A stretch of DNA of 64,000 bases, taken from the NCBI RefSeq assembly GCF_017104565.1, contig NZ_JAAGPD010000001.1, positions 496,001-560,000 on the forward strand. Direction: 5' to 3'. This stretch comes from Paraburkholderia sp. Tr-20389 (GTDB lineage: Bacteria; Pseudomonadota; Gammaproteobacteria; Burkholderiales; Burkholderiaceae). The translations under genes and the position numbers were made by a program. Of this stretch, positions 1-7,324 are shown in pieces (positions within the stretch are counted from its first letter, which is position 1; each line of letters begins with the position of its first letter). The notes under the pieces were generated by a model that made no database searches, was not told the DNA's origin, and worked only from the letters and a program-made list of their open reading frames with translations.

Positions 1-972
1 GCGCTCACGCCGTTTGTCCGCACTGCTGCCAAGCAGGGGCAGCGCGATGATGGCGCAGAGGTATGGGATCGCAGTCAGAATGCCCACCCACAGCGGGTCG
101 GCAACGCCCGTGCGCCGGACGATAGTCGGCAACCAGAACGTGAGTCCGTACTGGCCAAGCACGACACAGAAGTAGATGGCGGCCATCAGCCACAGGCGCC
201 GGTCTGCGATGAACGCACGAATCGACATATGCTCGGTGGTCTCAGTGCGGTCCTTGTCGACGTTGCGCTTGAGCAAAGCCTTTTCGTCATCCGTCAGCCA
301 CTTCGCACCGGCGATGCCGTTGTCGAGATAAAGGATGATCGCAAAGCCAAGCACAAGCGACGGGACCGCTTCGAGCATGAACAGCCACTTCCATCCGGCG
401 AGGCCGTGCAGACCCTGAAACGAATGCATGATCCAGCCCGACAGCGGCCCGCCCACGATGCCTGCGAGCGGTATCGCCATGAAGAACATCGAGAGCGCCT
501 TCGCGCGCCGTGCCGCAGGAAACCAGTACGTGAGGTACAGAATCACGCCGGGCGCAAAGCCCGCCTCGGCGACGCCAAGCAGGAAGCGCAAGACGTAGAA
601 CGCGGTCGGCGATTTGACGAACACGAAGCTCGCTGAAATGAGTGCCCAGGTGAGCATGATCCGCGCGAGCCAGTTGCGCGCGCCGACCTTGTGGAGAATC
701 ACATTGCTGGGCACTTCGAAGAGAAAATAGCCGAGAAAGAAGATGCCGGCGCCGATGCCGTACACCGTTTCGGAGAAGCGCAGATCATTGAGCATCTGAA
801 GCTTCGCAAAACCGACGTTGACGCGATCGAGGTACGCGCCCAGGTAGCACAGCATCAAAAAGGGAATCAGACGGCGCGCCACCTTGGCATACGTTCTCGC
901 TTCGAAGCTGACGACGTCGACAGACGCGGAAAGCTCTGCGTCGATCATGGGCGAGGCCATTTTGGATTTCAT
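1..972 (-). CDS. MFS permease, ACS family (3' part outside window)
   Basis: Inner-membrane symporter of the anion:cation symporter branch of the major facilitator superfamily, which usually imports organic or sugar acids. The ATG at 972 follows an AGGAG about 8 bases upstream. 324 codons are visible and the frame is open to the window edge; the family is about 430 residues, so roughly the last quarter is missing. After a soluble N-terminus come hydrophobic segments with the ACS hallmark YLDRVNVGFAK near residues 45-55. A charged central loop (TDDEKALLKRNVDKD) lies near residues 225-240 between the two six-helix halves. It lies 140 bases downstream of an SDR gene on the same strand and probably shares its transcript. 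The substrate is not deducible. Confidence 0.85.
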   Translation of the reverse strand, partial: MKSKMASPMIDAELSASVDVVSFEARTYAKVARRLIPFLMLCYLGAYLDRVNVGFAKLQMLNDLRFSETVYGIGAGIFFLGYFLFEVPSNVILHKVGARNWLARIMLTWALISASFVFVKSPTAFYVLRFLLGVAEAGFAPGVILYLTYWFPAARRAKALSMFFMAIPLAGIVGGPLSGWIMHSFQGLHGLAGWKWLFMLEAVPSLVLGFAIILYLDNGIAGAKWLTDDEKALLKRNVDKDRTETTEHMSIRAFIADRRLWLMAAIYFCVVLGQYGLTFWLPTIVRRTGVADPLWVGILTAIPYLCAIIALPLLGSSADKRRER

Positions 973-990
973 CGGTTGTCTCCTGTTGGC

Positions 991-1015
991 CAGACGCATG
1001 CCGTCCATGCGTCTG
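991..1015. other. hairpin upstream of the permease ribosome-binding site
   Basis: Perfect 10-base inverted repeat CAGACGCATG / CATGCGTCTG with a 5-base loop. It sits in the gap between the SDR gene and the permease, a few bases before the permease Shine-Dalgarno. There is no T-tract, so it is more likely an mRNA-stability or processing hairpin than a terminator. Confidence 0.4.
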
Positions 1016-1112
1016 ACCGCAAGCTTGTGAGCCGTTTCAGCGGCGCGACACCCCGTGTGTCCGGGTGCGTCGTGAACGTGCGCATCGTTGCGAGGCGCAC
1101 GCGGGTTCATGG

Positions 1113-1862
1113 TCAGTGAATCAGCATGCCGCCGTTGACATCGAGCGTGATGCCCGTCAAATAGGTCGACAAACCGCTTGCCAGGAACAGGCAGGCGTTG
1201 GCGATATCGTTCGCGTCACCGAGACGTCCGAGTGGAATGCCCTTGATGATGTCGGCACGCATTTCCGGCGTCAGCTTGTCGCCTGTGATATCCGTCTGAA
1301 TGAGGCCCGGCGTGATCGAATTCACGCGGATGCGATCGACGCCGAACTCGCGCGCCATTGCCTTGGCGAGTCCGAGCACGCCCGCTTTTGCCGCACTGTA
1401 GTGCGGGCCGCCGAAGATGCCGCCGCCGCGTTGCGCGGAGACGGATGACATGCACACGATGCTGCCGCTTTGCTGCCTCTTCATCTGCGGAATGACCGCT
1501 TGCGACATGTACAGTGTGCCGAGCAGGCTGACGCCGATCACCGCGTCGAAGTTTTCGCGCGCAATTTCCAGCGTCTTGATGGGCTGCGTGATGCCCGCGT
1601 TGTTCACCAGCGCATCGATGCGGCCATATGTCTGGACGACGGCGTTGGCGGCGCTGACGCATGCCGCCTTGTCGGTGACGTCGCACGCCAGACCCAGGTG
1701 GCCGTCCCCCAGGTCGCGCGCTGCGCTTTCGGCGTCGGCCTGTTTGAGGTCGAGGATCGCGACGCGGGCGCCTTGCGCGGCCATCGCTTTTGCCGTCGCC
1801 TTGCCGATACCGCGCGCCGATGCCGCGCCCGTGATGATGACCACTTGATTCTCAAGCAACAT
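1113..1862 (-). CDS. SDR family NAD(P)-dependent oxidoreductase
   Basis: Cytosolic classical short-chain dehydrogenase, 249 residues (usual length about 250). The cofactor motif TGAASARGIG is at residues 11-20, an acidic residue ends strand 2 (ILDLK), NNAG comes next, then a catalytic Ser in the MSSVS region, and YSAAK supplies Tyr and Lys near residues 155-160. The C-terminus ends with the common GITLDVNGGM. The ATG at 1862 has GGAG 8 bases upstream. The ACS-type permease follows on the same strand and a LysR gene lies just upstream, so it likely oxidises a hydroxy-acid or sugar-acid imported by that permease. The substrate is inferred only from context. The extended loop TGAASARGIG is typical of the FabG-like group. 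Confidence 0.9.
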   Translation of the reverse strand: MLLENQVVIITGAASARGIGKATAKAMAAQGARVAILDLKQADAESAARDLGDGHLGLACDVTDKAACVSAANAVVQTYGRIDALVNNAGITQPIKTLEIARENFDAVIGVSLLGTLYMSQAVIPQMKRQQSGSIVCMSSVSAQRGGGIFGGPHYSAAKAGVLGLAKAMAREFGVDRIRVNSITPGLIQTDITGDKLTPEMRADIIKGIPLGRLGDANDIANACLFLASGLSTYLTGITLDVNGGMLIH

Positions 1863-1958
1863 GTCAATGTCTCCGTTGGTGAACTAGGTGTAGGCGAAGT
1901 TTCTCCGCCTGCGACCTGACCATCAACGCAGTTTTGCTCAATCGATGCTGAGAAAATT

Positions 1959-2873
1959 TCAGCTGCGGGATTTCCCTGACGGGCCGGGACCGCCGCGCTC
2001 TATCTCCTGCTCAATCCATGCGAGGAAGCGGGCCACCCTCGGCAGATCCGCGTTCTGGCTCGGGTAAACCAGATGGTGAGCGCCGACCTCGACCGAATGC
2101 GCATCATCGAACACGGGCACCAATGCGCCTTCCCGAATCTTGACCGAGGCGAGCATCAAACTCTCCAACGCGATGCCGAGTCCCAGCGTAGCCGTCTCGA
2201 TCGACATATAGGAACGGTCGAATGAAAAATCAAAGGTCTTTTGCGCGCCGGCGACCCCGGCGCGTCCAAACCATTGGCGCCACTGAACAAGCGGTGTTTC
2301 CGAAAAGATGAGCCGGTGCGCGAGGAGATCGTTGGGTGTCTTCACCGGGTGTTGCTTCAGATACTTGGGCGATGCCAGCGGTGCGATGAACTCACCCCGT
2401 AGCGTCTTGACTTCGACATTGCTCCACTCGCCGTACCCGTGGCGGATATCGATGTCGTAGTAGCCGTTCGAGAACGAAACGTTCTCATATGAGCAGGCGA
2501 GGTTCAGCTGGATGTCTCCGTTGGCCTCCTGGAACGAAGCCAGCCGTGGCATCAGCCACATGAGACCGAAACTCGGGCTTGAATGGACCCGCAGGATATC
2601 GACCTCCTTGCGGCTCGACGCCCGCTCGGTCGCGCGGCTGAGGTCTGCCAGCGAACCGGTCACGTCGGACAGATAGCGCTCGCCCGTGGGCGTCAGAACG
2701 AGGCCGCGCCCGGTTCGCTGGAACAGGGGCTGACCTATGATCGACTCCAGATTGCTCAGTTGATGGCTTACCGCGGATGCGGTCAGACCAAGCTCATCGG
2801 CTGCGCGGTTCACGCTCCTGGTTCTGGCAATACATTCGAAGGCAACGATGGCCTTGACGGGAGGAATACGCAT
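1959..2873 (-). CDS. LysR-type regulator, GcvA-like
   Basis: DNA-binding transcriptional regulator of 304 residues, normal for the LysR family. The N-terminal winged helix-turn-helix covers about residues 1-65 (AFECIARTRSVNRAADELGLTASAVSHQ, quoted here in two parts: AFECIARTRSVNRAADEL and GLTASAVSHQ). The substrate-binding domain follows from about residue 92. A GcvA/AmpR-like character is suggested by the opening pattern PPVKAIVAFE. It reads the same way as the SDR and permease genes 96 bases downstream, so it is their likely regulator. The effector is unknown. Confidence 0.88.
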   Translation of the reverse strand: MRIPPVKAIVAFECIARTRSVNRAADELGLTASAVSHQLSNLESIIGQPLFQRTGRGLVLTPTGERYLSDVTGSLADLSRATERASSRKEVDILRVHSSPSFGLMWLMPRLASFQEANGDIQLNLACSYENVSFSNGYYDIDIRHGYGEWSNVEVKTLRGEFIAPLASPKYLKQHPVKTPNDLLAHRLIFSETPLVQWRQWFGRAGVAGAQKTFDFSFDRSYMSIETATLGLGIALESLMLASVKIREGALVPVFDDAHSVEVGAHHLVYPSQNADLPRVARFLAWIEQEIERGGPGPSGKSRS

Positions 2874-3272
2874 GGTCGACTTGTCTTCGGGTCGGTTAAG
2901 GAGAACTGCATCGCTCGCACGCAGCGATCGAACAGCGCGGCCCTCTCGCCATCCCCTTGATGTCTCTCGCGTAGGTGCCGGCTACGTCACCTCGACTTGA
3001 AGCCGATGGCGACAGGCGTTTTCAGAAATTTCAGCAACGGCAATTCTACGACCATCCGAAAGACGGATGCTACACACTGCGGGTGACATGCGCGCAAACC
3101 TGGTGGCTGCAGGCGACCTGGTCCTCCCGTCGCGGAGGTCTGCAATTGGACAGTCTGATTTCTTGCGAGCCGACAATCGAAGCAAAGGTGATTCAAGGAT
3201 GTCGATTTAGCACGATCCCGAACGTCGCGTAGGTATGTTCGGCGGTACGCATCCGGCAAAGGAGAACCCAGC
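2874..3272. other. gap of about 400 bases, no gene seen
   Basis: Lies between the divergent LysR and GST genes and must hold both promoters. An 85-codon open frame on the plus strand (2975-3232) has no recognisable protein features and no Shine-Dalgarno, so I do not call it. No clear -35/-10 pair or palindrome was found. Confidence 0.5.
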
Positions 3273-3941
3273 ATGCCCCCCTCACTGCTCCCCGTTATCA
3301 CGGTCTTTGAGCGGTCGCCCGATCGCGGTAAGGGACTCGCGCGTGACATGCGTGTTCGCTGGGCGTTTGAAGAAGTGGGTCAGCCTTACGAGGTTCGCCT
3401 TGTCTCGTTCAGCGCGATGAAGGAACCCGCGCATCGTGCGCTTCATCCGTTCGGGCAGATTCCGACCTATGAAGAAGGCGCGCTTGCGCTGTTCGAGTCG
3501 GGGGCGATCGTGTTCCATATCGCAGAGCGCCACGCAGGTCTCCTGCCCGCCGATCCGAACGCCAGGGCACGCGCAATCACCTGGATGTTCGCCGCGCTCA
3601 ACACGATCGAGCCGCCGATCCTCGATCTCCAGACCACCAGAATCCTGGAGCGCGACAAGAGCTGGTACGAGCAGCGCCTGCCTGTCGTAGAGGATCGCAT
3701 CCGTGAGCGGCTAGCCGAGCTGTCCGATCGCCTTGGCAACGCTGACTGGCTCGATGGCGCGTTCAGCGCAGGCGACCTGATGATGGTGTCGGTGTTGCTC
3801 AGGTTGAAAGCATCGCGGCTGCTGGACGAGTATCCGAACCTCTTCGCCTATGTCGCCCGCGGCGAGGCGCGGCCCGCGTACAGGCGCGCTTTCGACGCCC
3901 AACTGGCGATTTTCACCAGCCAGCCATCGACCGGCCGATGA
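3273..3941 (+). CDS. glutathione S-transferase family protein
   Basis: Cytosolic GST-like protein, 222 residues, full length. The N-terminal thioredoxin-like domain (about 1-90) contains the typical HPFGQIPTYEEG segment and the ESGAIVFHIAE glutathione gamma-glutamyl-binding segment (conserved E-S pair). The all-helical C-terminal domain contains the N-capping motif region FSAGDLMMVSVL. The ATG at 3273 follows AAGGAG by 8 bases. It stands alone between a divergent LysR gene and a membrane protein gene. It could be a detoxification or stress GST; the catalytic Ser/Cys at the N-terminus is not obvious. Confidence 0.88.
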   Translation: MPPSLLPVITVFERSPDRGKGLARDMRVRWAFEEVGQPYEVRLVSFSAMKEPAHRALHPFGQIPTYEEGALALFESGAIVFHIAERHAGLLPADPNARARAITWMFAALNTIEPPILDLQTTRILERDKSWYEQRLPVVEDRIRERLAELSDRLGNADWLDGAFSAGDLMMVSVLLRLKASRLLDEYPNLFAYVARGEARPAYRRAFDAQLAIFTSQPSTGR

Positions 3942-4072
3942 AGGTCGGCTTTGCGCTCGACAGCACGGCCGTGAAGCCACCGATACGGTCGGTCATTCGA
4001 CCGATACCGCCGCGATCCGCCCAGTGCGATCCTTCCTCGCGACACATTCATCGAATCCGTTAGGGAGTGGCT

Positions 4073-4651
4073 ATGGCCGATCGCGATGCAGGTATCACCC
4101 GGGCGCAGGAAGAAAGCTGGCTCACGCGCTATTACGTCACCCGGGCCGCGTTTTCCGCAGTCTGGGTTGCGCTTGCCTTCTCCGTCGGCCAACGGTTTCC
4201 GGCCGGTGCTGTTGTACTACTGATTGTGTATCCCGCGTGGGATGCGCTGGCCAACTACATCGACGCGTCGCGCAGCGGAGGCTTGACTGAAAATCGTACC
4301 CAGGCGCTAAACGTCGTCATCAGTCTCGTGACAACGGTTGCGGTGATCGCCGCATTGCGATTGAACTGGGTGCTGGGCATATTCGGCATTTGGGCCGTAC
4401 TCTCCGGATTGCTTCAGTTCGGCACCGCCGTGCGCCGCTGGAAACATCTCGGCGCGCAATGGGCAATGATCCTGAGCGGCGGACAATCGGCGCTCGCGGG
4501 GGCGTTTTTCCTGTTGCAAGCCCGCGCGCCATTGCAGCTTGCGACCGGCCGCGTGGCAGGCTATGCAGCCGTAGGCGCCGTCTACTTTCTCGTTTCCGCG
4601 GCGTGGCTTTTAGTCGGCCAGATGCGCAGCAAGACGGTTCGAACGTCCTGA
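4073..4651 (+). CDS. small integral membrane protein (DUF308/HdeD-like)
   Basis: About 192 residues with five to six hydrophobic segments separated by short charged loops. A soluble N-terminal stretch (ADRDAGITRAQEESWLTRYY) is followed by membrane helices to the end. The pattern resembles the DUF308 membrane proteins common in Burkholderia, but the match is from general appearance. The ATG at 4073 is chosen over a GTG at 4067 because AGGGAG lies about 5 bases before 4073. It is followed by a hairpin and a convergent gene. No function is known. Confidence 0.7.
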   Translation: MADRDAGITRAQEESWLTRYYVTRAAFSAVWVALAFSVGQRFPAGAVVLLIVYPAWDALANYIDASRSGGLTENRTQALNVVISLVTTVAVIAALRLNWVLGIFGIWAVLSGLLQFGTAVRRWKHLGAQWAMILSGGQSALAGAFFLLQARAPLQLATGRVAGYAAVGAVYFLVSAAWLLVGQMRSKTVRTS

Positions 4652-4652
4652 A

Positions 4653-4678
4653 ACGTCCGCTCGCTGACGAGCGGACGT
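4653..4678. terminator. hairpin between convergent genes
   Basis: Perfect 11-base stem ACGTCCGCTCG / CGAGCGGACGT with a 4-base loop, starting just after the stop codon of the plus-strand membrane protein and before the end of the minus-strand gene. No strong T-tract on either side, so terminator activity is likely but weak evidence. Confidence 0.5.
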
Positions 4679-4709
4679 ACGCGAACATCAGTTCGCGAAG
4701 CACGAGAAC

Positions 4710-5099
4710 TCAGCCGAGCCTCTCCTTGAGAAACGCGACCACAAAAGGCGTAGCGGCGGCCGCGATCGTCGACGCAGTCGATGGATCGATGCCCATCCGT
4801 GCCGCCAGCGATTCGGCCACACGACCGGTCAGGACGCCTTCGCCGCCCTCTTCGAGCGATTTGAAAACGCCATCTCCCTTGACCAGCCCGGCGGCGAAGG
4901 CAGCAAAGAAGCTTTTGCCCGGATGCTCACCCAACAGGCCGGCACCCTGCTCCTCGACGTGAGCATGCGCGGTCTCGGCTACCTGTCCCAGCATTTGCTG
5001 GGCGTCGTCGGCATTGATACCTTGATCGGCAAGCGCCTGGGTTGCCTGACTCCCATGTTCTGACGCGAGAAATTCAGAAACCAGTTGCTGCATGTCCAT
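4710..5099 (-). CDS. small soluble protein, DUF937/YidB-like
   Basis: 129 residues, helical and acidic, beginning MDMQQLVSEFLASEHGSQAT. It contains a Gly-rich centre (GDGVFKSLEEGGEGVLTGR) and a C-terminal part typical of YidB/DUF937 proteins (MGIDPSTASTIAAAATPFVV followed by FLKERLG). The start at 5099 is preferred because GGAG lies 8 bases upstream; an in-frame extension to 5288 has no supporting signal. No catalytic residues are visible. It stands alone, convergent with the membrane protein gene. Family role is unknown. Confidence 0.7.
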   Translation of the reverse strand: MDMQQLVSEFLASEHGSQATQALADQGINADDAQQMLGQVAETAHAHVEEQGAGLLGEHPGKSFFAAFAAGLVKGDGVFKSLEEGGEGVLTGRVAESLAARMGIDPSTASTIAAAATPFVVAFLKERLG

Positions 5100-5285
5100 G
5101 ACAAATGCTCCAGTAATCGTGAGGTTCGAAAGACCGACTTGGAAAAGGCGACTGCACACATCACGCCCCGCCCTATGCGCAGCCATGCCTGCACCCATTG
5201 TCGCCCGACTACCTTTCGGACGGACTACACTACGCGCCACACGCCTGTTCCTTCGGACGACGCGCGCGGCACCGGGCCTCTGAAG

Positions 5286-5322
5286 CAAAAAAGCCAGCGG
5301 ACAATGTTCTTGTTCGCTGGCT
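5286..5322 (-). terminator. intrinsic terminator of the beta-propeller lipoprotein gene
   Basis: On the minus strand an 11-base stem AGCCAGCGAAC / GTCCGCTGGCT (one G-T pair) with a 9-base loop is followed by a run of six T. It lies about 55 bases after the stop codon of the gene ending at 5377. Confidence 0.85.
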
Positions 5323-5376
5323 AAGCGCTACGACAACTGAAGTCTCGCGCAGAAAATCGTCTATGTAACGACTCGT

Positions 5377-6522
5377 CTATTTCGTCGCAAAGACCGAGAT
5401 CCCGCCGTTCGGAAACGCAGCCGCGCCTGGCTGGAACGGTACATAGACCTGACCGAGGCCGCTGTCGATCGCAACCGAATGCGCACCCGTTCCTACCGCG
5501 ACGGTGTAGAGCAGCTTGCGCGTCGCGCCGTCGATCACACCCATCTGCGGCGTGAAGCCCGATGCCGCCGCCGTGCCGCTCGTGACCCAATGGCGCGCCG
5601 GCAGGAAGTAGCGATTCGACGCGGAATCGTATGCGACCTGGTCCGTTCCTCCAAAGGGTATCGATGCGAGTTGCGAACCCGTGTCGCGGTCGAGAATCAG
5701 CGTGATGAGCGGATTACCCGCGGACGGATCGCAGCCGATCAACACGTCGCTGTTCGGACCGAGTGCAATGCCGGAAGGCTCGCATTTGCCGAGCGAAAAC
5801 GCCTTACTGACAGCAGGCGTGCCCGATGTGACGGAGCTGGCGGCGATGACGTCGAGTTCGCCCGTCGGGTTAGCCGTCGTTCCGTCGTTGTTGATGAGGA
5901 AACTCTTCGACGCCGGGTCATACACGCAAGCCTCCAGTCCCGATGAGCCGGTGAAGGTCAGCTTCGACACTACGGCTTGCGTGGTCGTCGAGATGAAGGT
6001 GACGTATGGCGGCGACTCGCCGGGGCTTGCGAACATGATGAGATGATCGTCAGGGTCGTAACAGCCTTCGTCGACGCGCGAGCCCGATGTACTGATCGGA
6101 ATCGTCTTCACCGTCGACATCGCAGACGTATCGACGATCTTCACCGAATCCACGTCGCCCACGTATAGCGTATTCGTTCCCGTCACACCGACGATGCCGT
6201 CGGGCCCGGACGCATCCGTACTCGCGCCTGCACCCGTAAACCCGCCGGTAATCTGCGCGATCAACGTGTTCGATTTCGTATCGACGACGTCGACGGATTT
6301 GTTGTTGCGGTCCGCCAGATAGTACCTGCCGGCTTCCGTGTAGCCGATGTCGAAGCTGAACGCCGGCGTCGTGGAATTGGGCACGGCGATGGTCGTCAAC
6401 AGCTTGGACGGCGTGGGTGCGGGTGTCGATGACGTCGGCGTCGAAGAGGAGTGGTCTCCTCCGCCACACGCTGCGAGTACGGCCGTCGCCACGAGTAGAA
6501 CGGCCAATAGCGGTTTTTTCAT
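5377..6522 (-). CDS. secreted beta-propeller (YVTN/NHL-like) lipoprotein
   Basis: Predicted lipoprotein of 381 residues. The N-terminus MKKPLLAVLLVATAVLAACG is a signal peptide with a lipobox (LAAC); the mature protein starts at the Cys and continues with a Ser/Thr/Pro linker. The rest is made of repeating blade-like units such as YLADRNNKSVDVVDTKSN, LYVGDVDSVKIVD and SVAIDSGLGQVYVPF. These are typical of YVTN/NHL or lactonase-like propellers. The start at 6522 follows AGGAG by 8 bases, and it places the signal peptide at the true N-terminus; a longer frame to 6576 would bury it. No catalytic assignment can be made. Confidence 0.8.
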   Translation of the reverse strand: MKKPLLAVLLVATAVLAACGGGDHSSSTPTSSTPAPTPSKLLTTIAVPNSTTPAFSFDIGYTEAGRYYLADRNNKSVDVVDTKSNTLIAQITGGFTGAGASTDASGPDGIVGVTGTNTLYVGDVDSVKIVDTSAMSTVKTIPISTSGSRVDEGCYDPDDHLIMFASPGESPPYVTFISTTTQAVVSKLTFTGSSGLEACVYDPASKSFLINNDGTTANPTGELDVIAASSVTSGTPAVSKAFSLGKCEPSGIALGPNSDVLIGCDPSAGNPLITLILDRDTGSQLASIPFGGTDQVAYDSASNRYFLPARHWVTSGTAAASGFTPQMGVIDGATRKLLYTVAVGTGAHSVAIDSGLGQVYVPFQPGAAAFPNGGISVFATK

Positions 6523-7324
6523 CAGTCGGCTCCTTTGAGCGGCAATACAGGTGAGAGAAACGCTTGAGTGCTGCATGGGATCTGCTGGAGCGCCCCGATA
6601 GTTCGTTGCATAGGCGTGCTCACGTCATCCATCTCGTGGAAGCGGCGGGTCACAGCGCTTCGTTCCGGTGGTAAGGATGAGGAAGGAGCGGCAAGAATGC
6701 ACAGAAAATAATTTGATGGTTTATATAGAGAAATGCGAATGAATGTATGGATGACGAAATATTCATACGTTCGATACGCTCTGTTTTAGTAATATTGGAT
6801 TCCGGTTTAAAACGATGAATAACAATGAGAAGCGATGCAGATACGGCAAAAATAAAACTCATGCGGCATTGCCGCATTCGCTTATATCGTTGGCGCAATG
6901 GCGAAAAGTGGTGCTCGACCTGGAACCGGCTGCGGACGAATTGCCGCGCCGATGTCGAAGCGCGGTACTTCGATCGTGTCTGGCGGCTCTGTAAGGCCTT
7001 GTTATGAAAAAGAAAGCGTGAATCGCGGCGAGCAGAGAGGAATGCAGCGCCAAGAATATCGAAGCTCAGGGAAAACGCCTGGCATCTTACTCATTTTTCC
7101 ACGCAACAAGACACTGCAATAAGAAATAATGTCCGCTTTAATGAAAATAATGAATTATTCGAGTAACGTCTACCGACGAATAAATATAAACATCAAAATA
7201 CCATGAAAGCCGACCACCTTAAGGAAAACCTAAGATTGCGAGAATAGAATCGATCACCCGCATTGTCGAATTCCATAAAGAATTAATCTCTTCAACGCTA
7301 TTGGTCTCGCGGCGTATTGCGCGC
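6523..7324. other. 800-base AT-rich intergenic region
   Basis: Lies between two minus-strand genes. Two parts, about 6690-6860 and 7120-7290, are clearly richer in A/T than the rest of the window. Short open frames exist but none shows a convincing start signal or protein character. It should contain the promoter of the propeller lipoprotein gene and the end of the TpsA transcript. No tRNA or terminator was recognised. Confidence 0.5.

Noticed and set aside
2975-3232. 85-codon frame between the LysR and GST genes
   Set aside because: No Shine-Dalgarno, no protein-like pattern; left as intergenic.
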